Position numbers and translations under genes: made by a program. Below are positions 22,069 through 30,896 of a DNA stretch of 43,578 bases, one piece after another. The number at the start of each line of letters is the position of its first letter. Within the stretch, counting starts at the first letter, position 1. This DNA comes from Sulfuricella sp. (GTDB lineage Bacteria; Pseudomonadota; Gammaproteobacteria; Burkholderiales; Sulfuricellaceae), in the NCBI GenBank assembly GCA_023266195.1, contig JAHFRP010000016.1, forward strand, positions 1 to 43,578, read 5' to 3'. The notes under the pieces were generated by a model. That model was not told the DNA's origin. It saw nothing but the letters and a program-made list of their open reading frames with translations, and did no database searches.

Positions 22069-23718
22069 ATGTCCGTAACCGTCCCCCACCCCGCCGCCTC
22101 CCCCTGGGCGCCGCTTCGGCACCGCGTCTACCGCATGCTGTGGATCGCCTCGATCGTGTCCAACATCGGCTCGTGGATGCACGAGGTGGGCGCCGGCTGG
22201 CTGATGACCTCGCTCGCGCCCAGCCCGCTGATGGTGGCCCTGGTGCAGGCGGCCACCACCGCGCCGACCTTCCTGCTGGCGCTGCCGGCGGGGGCGCTGG
22301 CCGACATCGTCGATCGGCGGCGCTACCTGATCGCGAGCCAAGTATGGATGATGGTCGTCGCCGGGCTCCTGGGCGCGCTCACCCTGGCCGGGCTGACCAG
22401 CGCGCCGCTGCTGCTGCTGTTCACCTTCGCGCTGGGCGCCGGCACCGCCATGATGATGCCGGCCTGGGGCGCGATCACGCCGGAGCTGGTCGCGCGCAGC
22501 GAGCTGCCGGCGGCCATCGGCCTCAACACCATCGGCATGAACGTCTCCCGCGCCGTCGGCCCGGCGCTGGCCGGCCTGATCGTCGCCGCCTCCGGGCCGG
22601 GCATGGTGTTCGTCCTGAACGCGCTGTCGTTCCTGGCCGTCATCGTCGCCCTGAAGAACTGGCAGCGCCCGCGGCAAACCAGCGAATTGCCGGCGGAGCG
22701 GCTGGCCGGAGCCGTGCGCGCCGGCCTGCGCTACGCGCGCCATGCGCCGGAGCTGCGCGCGGTGCTGGCGCGGGGCAGCGCTTTTTTCGTGTTCGCCAGC
22801 GCGTCCTGGGCGCTGCTGCCCCTGATCGTGCGCCAGGAACTGCGCAGCGGGCCCGGCACTTACGGGCTGTTCCTGGCATGCATGGGGATCGGCGCCATCG
22901 GCGGCGCGCTGCTCCTGCCGCGCCTAAACATAAGACTCGCGCAGCGAGACTCCGTCCCCCTCGCCCACTGGTGGGAGAGGGGTAGGGGAGAGGGCCGCGA
23001 CCGAATCGTGGCCGCCGCCACCGTGCTCTACGCGCTCGCCATGCTGGCCTTGGCCCACAGCGGCAGCGTGCTGGCCGCCGGGGCCGCCATGGTGGTGACC
23101 GGCTTAGCCTGGATCAGCGTGGTGTCGTCGCTGATGACGGCAACGCAGACCGCCCTGCCAGGCTGGGTGCGGGCGCGCGGCCTGGCCTTCTTCTGGGTGG
23201 TTTTCACCGGCGGCATGGCGGCGGGCAGCGCGCTGTGGGGGCAGGTCGCCACCTGGGTCGGCATCCCCGCCGCGCTCACCCTGGCATCCGCCGGCGCGGT
23301 GGTCGGCATCGGCGCGACCTGGCGCTATCGCATCGGGCGCCACGACGTCGCCGACCTCAGCCCGTCGGTGCGCTGGCCGACAACGATGCCGGCCGACGAG
23401 CTCGGCATGGATCGCGGCCCGGTGATGGTGACGGTGGAATACCGCATCGAACCGGCCCGAATCCGCGAATTCACGCAGGTCATGAAGAAGCTGCGCACCA
23501 TCCGCCGGCGCGACGGCGCGTTCATGTGGGAGCTGTTCGACGACATCGAAGACTCCGGCCGCATGGTGGAATGCTTCATGGTCGAATCCTGGCTGGAGCA
23601 CCTGCGCCAGCACGAGCGCGTCACCGTGGCCGACCGCGACGTCAGCGACAAGGCAAGGTCGTTCCACATCGGCGAAGAGCCGCCCAAGGTGACGCACCTG
23701 CTGGCGGGGAACTTGTGA
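22069..23718 (+). CDS. MFS transporter (EntS-like) with C-terminal alpha/beta-barrel domain
   Basis: A 549-residue inner-membrane transporter of the MFS_3/EntS type. Twelve hydrophobic segments can be followed from MLWIASIVSNIGSWMHEVGA to about residue 410; motif A-like ADIVDRRRYLIA follows the second segment. After the membrane part a soluble domain of about 125 residues (VMVTVEYRIEPARIREFTQV to THLLAGNL) resembles the dimeric alpha/beta-barrel ABM fold. Residues about 288-309 (SVPLAHWWERGRGEG) are encoded by a family D repeat inserted in frame, probably in a loop. The substrate is unknown. The start ATG 22069 lacks a clear ribosome site. Confidence 0.8.
   Translation: MSVTVPHPAASPWAPLRHRVYRMLWIASIVSNIGSWMHEVGAGWLMTSLAPSPLMVALVQAATTAPTFLLALPAGALADIVDRRRYLIASQVWMMVVAGLLGALTLAGLTSAPLLLLFTFALGAGTAMMMPAWGAITPELVARSELPAAIGLNTIGMNVSRAVGPALAGLIVAASGPGMVFVLNALSFLAVIVALKNWQRPRQTSELPAERLAGAVRAGLRYARHAPELRAVLARGSAFFVFASASWALLPLIVRQELRSGPGTYGLFLACMGIGAIGGALLLPRLNIRLAQRDSVPLAHWWERGRGEGRDRIVAAATVLYALAMLALAHSGSVLAAGAAMVVTGLAWISVVSSLMTATQTALPGWVRARGLAFFWVVFTGGMAAGSALWGQVATWVGIPAALTLASAGAVVGIGATWRYRIGRHDVADLSPSVRWPTTMPADELGMDRGPVMVTVEYRIEPARIREFTQVMKKLRTIRRRDGAFMWELFDDIEDSGRMVECFMVESWLEHLRQHERVTVADRDVSDKARSFHIGEEPPKVTHLLAGNL
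22932..22994. repeat. Family D repeat inside the MFS gene
   Basis: A 63-base unit with two short hairpins (CTCGCGCAGCGAG, and the CCCTCGCCCACTGGTGGGAGAGGG type). It matches 39733-39795 along its length. At 21 codons it keeps the reading frame open. Confidence 0.8.
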
Positions 23719-23821
23719 TGCAGGGCGACGATCTTATTTTTATTTTGTCCGCCGCTGAAAGCTCTGGAACGTTGAACCGAAAAACGGCAATTAACCGCCA
23801 ATGGACGCTGCCAGTTGCCAG

Positions 23822-23982
23822 ATTCGGCTGACGTAGCGCTTCCCCCCTTTGAAAAAGGGGGGTTAGGGGGGATTTAAAACGGCACCGCGAAATGCCGGCA
23901 TCTCTAAATCCCCCTCAATCCCCCTTTTTCAAAGGGGGAAGGCGCTGTGCTAATCTGATGCGAATTTAACTGACAGTCGAAT
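23822..23982. repeat. Family C foldback element, copy 3
   Basis: The usual core with outer ends ATTCGGCTG (23822-23830) and CAGTCGAAT (23974-23982), eight of nine complementary. The gap from 23719 to 24082 holds this copy and, at about 24046-24070, a CTGCGTTTATCCGCGTTAAT stretch of a kind often dispersed in bacterial spacers. No gene is seen in the gap. Confidence 0.75.
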
Positions 23983-24082
23983 TAAAGTACCAATCTGAGA
24001 CCTTTGCGAGCGACCGAGTGAACTTCTATCCGGCCATGAAATATCTGCGTTTATCCGCGTTAATCGGCGGCCAACCGAATCT

Positions 24083-25495
24083 TTGAAGATAAATCCAACC
24101 GACCAGCCGCTGGTTTTCGTCGATCTGGAGACGACCGGGGCCAACGCGGCGTTCGACCGCATCACCGAGATCGGCATCGTCGAGGTCGACCAAAACGGCG
24201 TGCGGGAATGGAGCACGCTGGTCAACCCCGGCGAGCCGATCCCCGAATTCATCCAGCGCCTCACCGGCATCACCAACGCGATGGTGGCCGACGCCCCGCC
24301 GTTCGCGGACGTGGCGGAGGAAACCCTGGCGCGGCTGCACGGCCGGATGTTCGTGGCGCACAACGCCCGCTTCGACTACGGCTTCCTGCGCAGCGAGTTC
24401 AAGCGGCTCGGCATCGCTTTCAGCGCCACCGTGCTGTGCACCGTCAAGCTGTCGCGCCGGATGTTTCCCCAGTACCACAAGCACAATCTGGACGCGCTGA
24501 TCGAGCGCCACAACCTGCCGGTGGAAAACCGCCACCGCGCGCTGGCCGACGCCCGGGCGCTGTGGTTCTTCATGCAGCACCTGGCTCAAGCGCACCCGGA
24601 ACAGGCCATCGCCGAGGCGGTCGCGGCCATCACGCAGCGCCCCGCCCTGCCCGCCCACCTCGATCCCGCGATCATCGACGATCTGCCGGAATCGCACGGC
24701 GTGTACCTGTTCTACGGCGAAAACGACCTGCCGCTCTATATCGGCAAGAGCAACAACATCCGCAAAAGAGTGCTTTCCCACTTCGGCGCCGACCTGCGCC
24801 ATGCCCGCGAAATGGCGCTGTCGAGGCAGCTGCGGCGGATCGAGTGGATCGAGACGGCGGGCGAACTGGGCGCCCTGCTGAACGAGTCGCGCCTGATCAA
24901 ACAGCTCCAGCCGCTGCACAACCGCCGCCTGCGCCAGAACAGCGAGCTGTGCGCCTGGCTCCTGGTCGCGGGCGAAGACGGCGCGCTGCGGCCGCAACTG
25001 GGTTTCGCGGCCGAAATGGCGGATTTCGGCCGCGAGCAGAATCTGTACGGCCTGTTCACCTCGCGCAAGAACGCCCTCGCCACCCTGCGCAACCTGGCCG
25101 ACGCCCACCGGCTGTGCCACGCCCTGCTCGGGCTGGAAACGCCGGCGCCGGGCAAACCCTGCTTCGCCTACCAGCTGGAGAAATGCCGCGGCGCCTGCAT
25201 CGACCGGGAATCCGTCGCCAGCCACAACCTCCGGCTGATGGAGGCGATGGCCAAATCGCGGGTGCGGGCGTGGCCGTTCAAAGGCATGATCGGCATCCGG
25301 GAAACCGCGCCGCTCAATGCGCGCACCGACCTGCACCTGGTGGAAAACTGGGGCTACCTGGGCACCGTCGGCGGCGAAGAAGAACTGCGGGAACGAACCG
25401 AACGGCACGGCCAGGCCGCTTTCGACCTGGACATCTACAAGATTCTCGGCAAGCATCTGCGCGGTGGGAAGCTGGAGATCGTACCACTGGACTGA
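24083..25495 (+). CDS. DnaQ-like exonuclease fused to GIY-YIG (UvrC/Cho-type) nuclease
   Basis: A 470-residue two-nuclease fusion. Residues about 8-170 form a DEDDh 3'-5' exonuclease: VDLETTGA (Exo I), HNARFDYGFLRSEF (Exo II) and HRALADARAL (Exo III). Residues about 200-290 form a GIY-YIG domain (GVYLFYGENDLPLYIGKSNN) like that of UvrC and Cho, which cut on the 3' side of DNA lesions. A UvrC-like linker with Cys residues follows (CFAYQLEKCRGACIDRE). Such fusions are often annotated as a DNA polymerase III epsilon homologue and probably act in DNA repair. The start is a TTG (24083) without a clear ribosome site, so the N-terminus is uncertain by a few residues. Confidence 0.85.
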   Translation: MKINPTDQPLVFVDLETTGANAAFDRITEIGIVEVDQNGVREWSTLVNPGEPIPEFIQRLTGITNAMVADAPPFADVAEETLARLHGRMFVAHNARFDYGFLRSEFKRLGIAFSATVLCTVKLSRRMFPQYHKHNLDALIERHNLPVENRHRALADARALWFFMQHLAQAHPEQAIAEAVAAITQRPALPAHLDPAIIDDLPESHGVYLFYGENDLPLYIGKSNNIRKRVLSHFGADLRHAREMALSRQLRRIEWIETAGELGALLNESRLIKQLQPLHNRRLRQNSELCAWLLVAGEDGALRPQLGFAAEMADFGREQNLYGLFTSRKNALATLRNLADAHRLCHALLGLETPAPGKPCFAYQLEKCRGACIDRESVASHNLRLMEAMAKSRVRAWPFKGMIGIRETAPLNARTDLHLVENWGYLGTVGGEEELRERTERHGQAAFDLDIYKILGKHLRGGKLEIVPLD

Positions 25496-25562
25496 ACCTT
25501 CATTGGCGTGAAACTCGCCGTCACCGATTTCGCGTGGCATCTTCGCCGCCATCGACTATAAC

Positions 25563-25729
25563 TACTAGACAGTCAACATGAAACAGGGGGTATTCCCCCC
25601 TTTGAAAAAGGGGGGTTAGGGGGGGATCTAGTCACCACCGTTAAATCCCCCTCAACCCCCCTTTTTTAAAGGGGGAGGCGGTCAACCTTGCCGCATCCTG
25701 TACCTGCAATTCACCGTGGCTGTCTACTA
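25563..25729. repeat. Family C foldback element, copy 4
   Basis: The core with outer ends TACTAGACAGTCA (25563-25575) and TGGCTGTCTACTA (25717-25729), eleven of thirteen complementary. The gap from 25496 to 25839 is almost fully taken up by this copy and family B copy 3. Confidence 0.8.
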
Positions 25730-25738
25730 ATCAAGCCG

Positions 25739-25809
25739 TAGGTCGGGCACCCCGTGCCCGGCAAATCTCCGCCCACCATCAAGCCGTCGGGCACGGGGTG
25801 CCCGACCTA
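25739..25809. repeat. Inverted repeat family B, copy 3
   Basis: Arms of the family B type around a 27-base centre. It lies ten bases after family C copy 4, so the two families are stacked. The DUF2892 gene starts 31 bases downstream. Confidence 0.85.
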
Positions 25810-25839
25810 CACGCTGTCGCTTGGCCAGAGGAGGCGAAC

Positions 25840-26067
25840 ATGAAATGCAATGTCGGCGGAATCGACCGGACCGGTCGCATCGTGATCGGAATCGTGTTGC
25901 TGGTTGTCGGCGTGGCGGTGCCGCTCGACATGGTTTGGCGCATCGTGGTGCTGGCGGTGGCGGCCATCGCACTGGTCACCGGGATCGTGCGGTTTTGCCC
26001 GGCCAACGCGCTGTTCGGGCTCAACACCTGCGAACGCGAGGACAAGGGCGGAAGCCCGACGCCATGA
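25840..26067 (+). CDS. DUF2892-family small membrane protein
   Basis: A 75-residue protein with two transmembrane helices: IVIGIVLLVVGVAV and WRIVVLAVAAIALVTGIV. The start MKCNVGGIDRTGR and the end CPANALFGLNTC are characteristic of DUF2892 (YgaP-like membrane domain). GAGGAGGCG upstream supports ATG 25840. Members are often found near rhodanese or sulfur genes, but the role is unknown. Two cysteines near the C-terminus (CPANALFGLNTC) are typical of the family. Confidence 0.8.
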   Translation: MKCNVGGIDRTGRIVIGIVLLVVGVAVPLDMVWRIVVLAVAAIALVTGIVRFCPANALFGLNTCEREDKGGSPTP

Positions 26068-26087
26068 CCCACAGATCTTTTCCGACC

Positions 26088-26109
26088 GTCGGGCACGGGG
26101 TGTCCGACC
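26088..26109. repeat. Family B half-element
   Basis: Only one arm is present (GTCGGGCACGGGGTGTCCGA). It ends three bases from the stop codon of the penicillin-binding protein gene on the minus strand. It may be what remains of a full copy. Confidence 0.7.
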
Positions 26110-26112
26110 TTG

Positions 26113-29100
26113 CTACTCGCTCAACTCCTTGCCCCGCGCCGGCGCTTCTTCCTCCGGCGCGGGGACGTCTTTCCCGCCCTCGTCCGGCTCTTCTTCCCGC
26201 TCGGGCTGCTCGATCTCGGCCGGCTCTTTTTGCGCCGGCGCGGCCGCTTTGTAAACCTGCTCGGGCACAGGCTGTGCGGTGTCGGTGAGCGGCTTCAGGT
26301 CGGGCAGCAGATGCTTCAGGATTTGCGCCGGCAAGGCCGAGGTGAATTCGTAGTCGGCGGCGTCGGCGCCGGGGACGAAGGCGGTCAGCGTGCCGAAGAA
26401 GCGGTCGCCGATGAAGAACACGAAGGTGGCGGAGCGGTTCACCGCGCGCGACTCCTTGATCACGCCCGCGCCGGAGAAGGTGACGTAGCGCTGGTCGCCG
26501 GTGCCGGTCTTGCCGCCGATCTGGATCTGCGTGCCGTCTTCGCGCACGATGGCGCGGGACAGCCGCGAGGCGGTGCCGTGCTCCACCACGTCGATCAGCA
26601 CGCCGCGAATCGCCGCCGACAGCTCCGGCGCGAACAGGCGCTCGCCCGGAACCGGCGCGCGCTCGACGGTGGTGTCGAACGGCGTGCCGGCGCCGAAGCG
26701 CATGCGCTCGATGGTGACGGTGGGCAGCCGGACCCCGTTGTTGAGGATGATGCCCATCAGCTCGGCGAGCGCGGCGGGCCGGTCGGCGGAACTGCCGATG
26801 GCGGTGGCGAGCGACGGCACCAGGGTGTCGAACGGGTAGCCGAGGCGCTTCCACTTGCGCTGGATTTCAAGGAAGGCCTCGACTTCGAGCAGGCTGCGGA
26901 TACGCTTGTCCTGCGCGTTCTTGTGCACGGTCTTGAGCAGCCAGTCATAGACCTCGATGCGCTCCCTGCCGCTGGCGGCGATCACGTCGCGGTACTGCGC
27001 GGCGGGATGGCCGGCCAGGTAGCCGACCAGCCACAGCTCCAGCGGGTGGACATGGGCCAGGTAGCCCTGGTCCGCCAGCGAGAATTTGCCCGGCCCGTAG
27101 CGGTCGTACATCGCCCGCAGATCGTGCTGGTCCGAGGCGTTGAAGCCGGGCAGGCGCGCTTCCATGAATTCGCCGAACTGGGCGAGCGTCGCCTGCGGAT
27201 AAAGATAGCGGTAGGCCGCGGCGATCCGGTGCGGCGACGGGCGCACGCCTGCGAAGAACAGGTCGATTCGCTCGCCGGCCGCCTTGCCCTTGTATTTCGT
27301 GTAAAAACGGCCGATGAATTCCCGGCTCTCCCGGTCCGCGAAGCGCCGGAGATATTCCGCCCGGTGCGGGTCGTCCGCGTCCTTCAGGATCAGCGCGGAC
27401 GAACCCGGAATCTGGAACATGTAATAGCGCACGACGTCGCGCATCAGGCGGATGAAGACGAGGTTGACGGAATTGCGGACGGCCTCGCGCACGCTCATGA
27501 CCCGGCCGTCGTCCTCGTGCTTGAAGTTGTGGAACACGTGCACGCCGCCGCCGGTAAAGAACATCTCCGCCGGGCTGGCGGAATACCGGCGCTCCAGGGC
27601 GGCGTCGAGCATGGCGGCGAGGCTCTTGTCGTCGCTTTGCGCCAGGTAGTCGATGGCCCACCGGCTGAGCTTGTCGTTCGGCTCCACTTCGACCTGGCGC
27701 AGCGCGTCGGGCGACAGGTCCGCATACTGGCCGTGCAGCTTATCGACGATTTCCAGGTAGGTCACCAGCGTCCGCAGCTTGGCGGTGGAGCCGAGATCGA
27801 GCTTGGTGCCCTGGTTGATGTCGAACGGCTGGTCGAAATTGTCGGCCTGGATGCGCAGCTTGGCGCCCTGCGGGGTGAGCTCGTGCAGCGTGAAGCTGTA
27901 GATGATCTTGTCCAGATCGTCGTCCGCGTTCAGCAGGTGATAGCCGTAGAGGCCGGCGGCGCGCGCGTATTCGGGCTTTTTCAGATCGTGCAGCGCGGCG
28001 GTGGCCTTCTCCTGCATCGCGCCGTTGAGCGCGCTTTGCACCGAAAGATCGAGCCGGTCCACGTCGTACAGGCGGGACAACCCAAGCAGGGATGCGAGCT
28101 GCACGCGCACGGCGTTGGCCGCCTTGTGGGCGGCGTAGCCGCCGTTCTCTTCCGGCACCGCGGCGGTGAGGAAGCGCAGCCGCGCCTTCAGCGCCGCGTC
28201 CCTCAGGGCGGGCGAAATCACGCCGGCCTGCGCCAGCACCCGCAGATGGCTGTCGGTCAGCTCCTCCAGCGCGCGGTGGTCTTTCCCCAGGTAAGCAGAG
28301 GGCCGACGCTGGGCGATCATCAGGCTCAACACGTGCTTGTAGGCGCTGGCGAATTCGGCGAGATCGGCTCCGCCCGGCGGCTGCGCACGCAAGATGCGGT
28401 TGATGTAATTAAAATCCCAGCCGTACCAGGCCCACAGACCGTCGCCGATGCCATTCACCTCGCCGAACCCCGGCACGGCGGCGAGCGGCACCGTGTTGAG
28501 GTAGGCGAGCGCGATCTGCTTGCGTGCCGGCAGCGTGTTCTCCCCGCCCAGATAAGCGCGCACCGAGGCGGATTCCATCTGTTGCAGCTTGTCGCCGGCG
28601 GTGAGGGTCATGCCGTTGGGAGAATGCCGGTATTTCTCGATCTGCGTGGCCAGCGTGCTGCCGCCCGGCACCTCGTGCTCCGGGTGGACCAGCTGGATCA
28701 GCTTGTCGAGCACCGCCTGCCCCAGGCGGGCCCAGTTCACGGCGGGGTTCTTCTCCGGATGGGCCGAATCGAGCAGGTTGCGGTTCTCGATATACAGCAG
28801 GCTGTCCACCACCAGCGGCGGAATCGCCTCGAAATTCTCATAGACCCGCCCCGGCGAAATCGCCCGGAACAGCGGCTGACCGCTGAAATCGGTGATCGCC
28901 AGCCCGGCCTGGTTTTTCTCCCGGTAGGGGATGAACAGCCCCCTATCGGCCAACTGCTGCATGCGCAGCGAGATCCTCGCTTGGGCGCTCACCTGGAAGC
29001 CTTCGCCGGCAAGGCGCGGCAGCATCGACGGCAACAGGCTGTAACCCATGCGCTGGTCATACGGCCCGGCCTGCGGAACGCGCAGCTGGCGGTTCTGCCC

Positions 29101-29253
29101 GTTCTCCATCCGCCAACCGAGATTCCTGGCGAGCCCCGACAGGTAGCGCGCCTGGAGCGCCGACGTCTCAACCTCGCGAAAAACCAGGAAGCCCAGGACG
29201 GCGAGAAAAAGAAACCCCAGAACGGAAACCGCGATCAGGAAGCGCCTGAGCAT
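26113..29253 (-). CDS. Divergent class A penicillin-binding protein (transglycosylase/transpeptidase)
   Basis: A 1046-residue bifunctional peptidoglycan synthase anchored by one N-terminal helix (FLIAVSVLGFLFLAVLGFLV). The GT51 glycosyltransferase part has the altered signatures YIENRNLLD (usual form ED..F) and PGGSTLATQIEKYRHS (usual form GGSTITQQ). The transpeptidase motifs are complete: S489-T-A-K492, S595-V-N597 and K915-T-G. It is longer than typical PBP1 proteins. The C-terminus is a Pro/Glu/Lys-rich, probably disordered tail of about 60 residues. ATG 29253 is preferred; a TTG seven codons earlier (29274) is possible. The glycosyltransferase catalytic Glu is kept, but its altered surroundings raise the question of activity. 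Confidence 0.82.
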   Translation of the reverse strand: MLRRFLIAVSVLGFLFLAVLGFLVFREVETSALQARYLSGLARNLGWRMENGQNRQLRVPQAGPYDQRMGYSLLPSMLPRLAGEGFQVSAQARISLRMQQLADRGLFIPYREKNQAGLAITDFSGQPLFRAISPGRVYENFEAIPPLVVDSLLYIENRNLLDSAHPEKNPAVNWARLGQAVLDKLIQLVHPEHEVPGGSTLATQIEKYRHSPNGMTLTAGDKLQQMESASVRAYLGGENTLPARKQIALAYLNTVPLAAVPGFGEVNGIGDGLWAWYGWDFNYINRILRAQPPGGADLAEFASAYKHVLSLMIAQRRPSAYLGKDHRALEELTDSHLRVLAQAGVISPALRDAALKARLRFLTAAVPEENGGYAAHKAANAVRVQLASLLGLSRLYDVDRLDLSVQSALNGAMQEKATAALHDLKKPEYARAAGLYGYHLLNADDDLDKIIYSFTLHELTPQGAKLRIQADNFDQPFDINQGTKLDLGSTAKLRTLVTYLEIVDKLHGQYADLSPDALRQVEVEPNDKLSRWAIDYLAQSDDKSLAAMLDAALERRYSASPAEMFFTGGGVHVFHNFKHEDDGRVMSVREAVRNSVNLVFIRLMRDVVRYYMFQIPGSSALILKDADDPHRAEYLRRFADRESREFIGRFYTKYKGKAAGERIDLFFAGVRPSPHRIAAAYRYLYPQATLAQFGEFMEARLPGFNASDQHDLRAMYDRYGPGKFSLADQGYLAHVHPLELWLVGYLAGHPAAQYRDVIAASGRERIEVYDWLLKTVHKNAQDKRIRSLLEVEAFLEIQRKWKRLGYPFDTLVPSLATAIGSSADRPAALAELMGIILNNGVRLPTVTIERMRFGAGTPFDTTVERAPVPGERLFAPELSAAIRGVLIDVVEHGTASRLSRAIVREDGTQIQIGGKTGTGDQRYVTFSGAGVIKESRAVNRSATFVFFIGDRFFGTLTAFVPGADAADYEFTSALPAQILKHLLPDLKPLTDTAQPVPEQVYKAAAPAQKEPAEIEQPEREEEPDEGGKDVPAPEEEAPARGKELSE

Positions 29254-29621
29254 GTTCTTGCTAATTTTTATCAAATCGGTATACCCGCTATTTCCGCACA
29301 GGCTGAATTATAGAGGCGGCCACCCAGAATAGTGTGGCAACTAGCCGCCACATCGCCTCAATCCCTCTTTTTCAAAGGAGGAGCGGCCCAGATCGGTTCG
29401 AGCGGTAGCGGAACCGACGATTCCTCCCGCAGCTTACGGGACACGCCATCCCACACAAGGTTAAATATAGCCGAAATCGACCTCCAGTGTTACCGCATCC
29501 CCGCAGAAAAAGTGCATCTTTCATCCATCATTACGTGCCGCCGCGGAAATGATAGAATTCCGCAAAAACGATAGGATTTTCAAAAAAGTTGCAACCGATC
29601 GGCAAGCAGGGGAGAAAAACA
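29254..29621. other. Spacer with repeat remnants between divergent genes
   Basis: This 368-base gap separates the divergent penicillin-binding protein and FIST genes and must hold both promoters. It contains a worn piece of family C (about 29356-29384, TCAATCCCTCTTTTTCAAAG) and a worn half of family A (about 29391-29425, GGTTCGAGCGGTAGCGGAAC). No gene is seen. Confidence 0.6.
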
Positions 29622-30770
29622 ATGGCCGAAAGCCGCATGCGGTACCTGGCTACGGTCGAGCCCGGCGCGGTCCGCGCGCTGCTGGCGGATTGGCGCGCCG
29701 CCTGTCCGGAAATGGGCATCCTGGCGCTGGTACCCGAAGCGGAAAAAAATCGCGTTCCCGATCTCCAGGCAATTTGTCGCGAGCGGGACGTTCCCCTGCT
29801 GGGCGGCATCTTTCCCGCGCTGGCGACGCGCGACGGCTTCCGGCAGCAAGGATTGTGGCTGCTGCGCTTCGACGTCATGCCGCCGGCGGCATTGATTCCG
29901 GCCCTCAACGCCGAGCCGGTTCCGCCGGAAGAAAAAATCGCCGCGGCGCTGGACGAGCGCATCGGCGATACCGGCGACGTCAGCCTGTTCCTGATGTTCG
30001 ACGCGATGATCCCGAACATCGCCTCCATTCTCGGGAACCTTTACGTCCGCCTTGCCGACCGCGTCCATTACATGGGCGTCAACGCCGGCAGCGAAACGTT
30101 CCGGCCGATGCCCTGTTTGTTCGACGCAACGAACATCGTCGGGGACGGCGTGCTGGCCATCCTGCTGCCCGGCCGCGCCCGCGCCATCCTGGAGCACGGC
30201 TACCTGGCGCCGGAGCCGATGATCGCCGCCACCGCCACCGAAGGCAACCGCATCATCACCATCGACTGGCGGCCGGCGTTCGAGGTCTACCAGGAAGTCA
30301 TCCGCGCCCAGTACGGCGTCGAGGTCAACCGCGACAACTTTTACCGATACGCCACCCATTTCCCCTTCGGCATCGTGCGGGCGAACAACGAAATCGTGGT
30401 GCGCATCCCGGTGGCGCTGGAGGAAGGCGGCTCGCTGTTCTGCGCCGGCGAGGTGCCGGCCAACGCCATGCTGGCGCTGCTCAAGGCGCCGGAGGTCGAT
30501 TCCACCGGCACAGTGGAAACCATCGTCAACGGCCTGACCGCCCTGAACGGCCCGATGCCGGGACGCGACCTGCTCGCCTTCTACTGCGCGGGGCGGCGCA
30601 TGCACCTGGGCGAGCGCGCGGCGAACGAACTCGCCGACCTGGCGCGCCGCAGCGGCGCAGCCAACCTCGGCGGCGCGCTGTCGCTGGGCGAAATCGGCAA
30701 CTCCACCGAATGGGGCTACCCGCTGTTCCACAACGCGACGCTGGTGTGCAGCGCGTGGGGAGCGCGTTAG
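29622..30770 (+). CDS. FIST-domain sensory protein
   Basis: A 382-residue cytoplasmic protein made of FIST_N (about residues 30-230) and FIST_C (about 235-365) domains. FIST domains are thought to sense small ligands, perhaps amino acids, and are found with chemotaxis, cyclic-di-GMP and histidine-kinase signalling. Recognisable parts are RVHYMGVNAGSETFRPMPCL and the C-terminal NSTEWGYPLFHNATLV. GGGGAGAAAA precedes ATG 29622. It stands 126 bases upstream of, and on the same strand as, a GGDEF/EAL protein, so it may provide ligand input to that protein (inference). Confidence 0.8.
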   Translation: MAESRMRYLATVEPGAVRALLADWRAACPEMGILALVPEAEKNRVPDLQAICRERDVPLLGGIFPALATRDGFRQQGLWLLRFDVMPPAALIPALNAEPVPPEEKIAAALDERIGDTGDVSLFLMFDAMIPNIASILGNLYVRLADRVHYMGVNAGSETFRPMPCLFDATNIVGDGVLAILLPGRARAILEHGYLAPEPMIAATATEGNRIITIDWRPAFEVYQEVIRAQYGVEVNRDNFYRYATHFPFGIVRANNEIVVRIPVALEEGGSLFCAGEVPANAMLALLKAPEVDSTGTVETIVNGLTALNGPMPGRDLLAFYCAGRRMHLGERAANELADLARRSGAANLGGALSLGEIGNSTEWGYPLFHNATLVCSAWGAR

Positions 30771-30800
30771 GATGAACCCGGAAACGACGGCCGGCGCGGT

Positions 30801-30860
30801 TGTAGGTGCGAATTCATTCGCACGGCGACCATCGATTGTGCGAATGAATTCGCACCTACA
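30801..30860. repeat. Inverted repeat family E
   Basis: Two perfect 23-base arms (30801-30823, 30838-30860) with a 14-base centre. The arms begin TGTAGGTGCGAATTCATTCG. Units with this sequence style are widespread in Pseudomonas and betaproteobacterial spacers. Like families A and B, it presents TAGGT inward on both strands. It separates the FIST gene from the GGDEF/EAL gene. Confidence 0.85.
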
Positions 30861-30896
30861 GGCCATGAATATTTCACGTCAACGGCGGTTTCGGGA

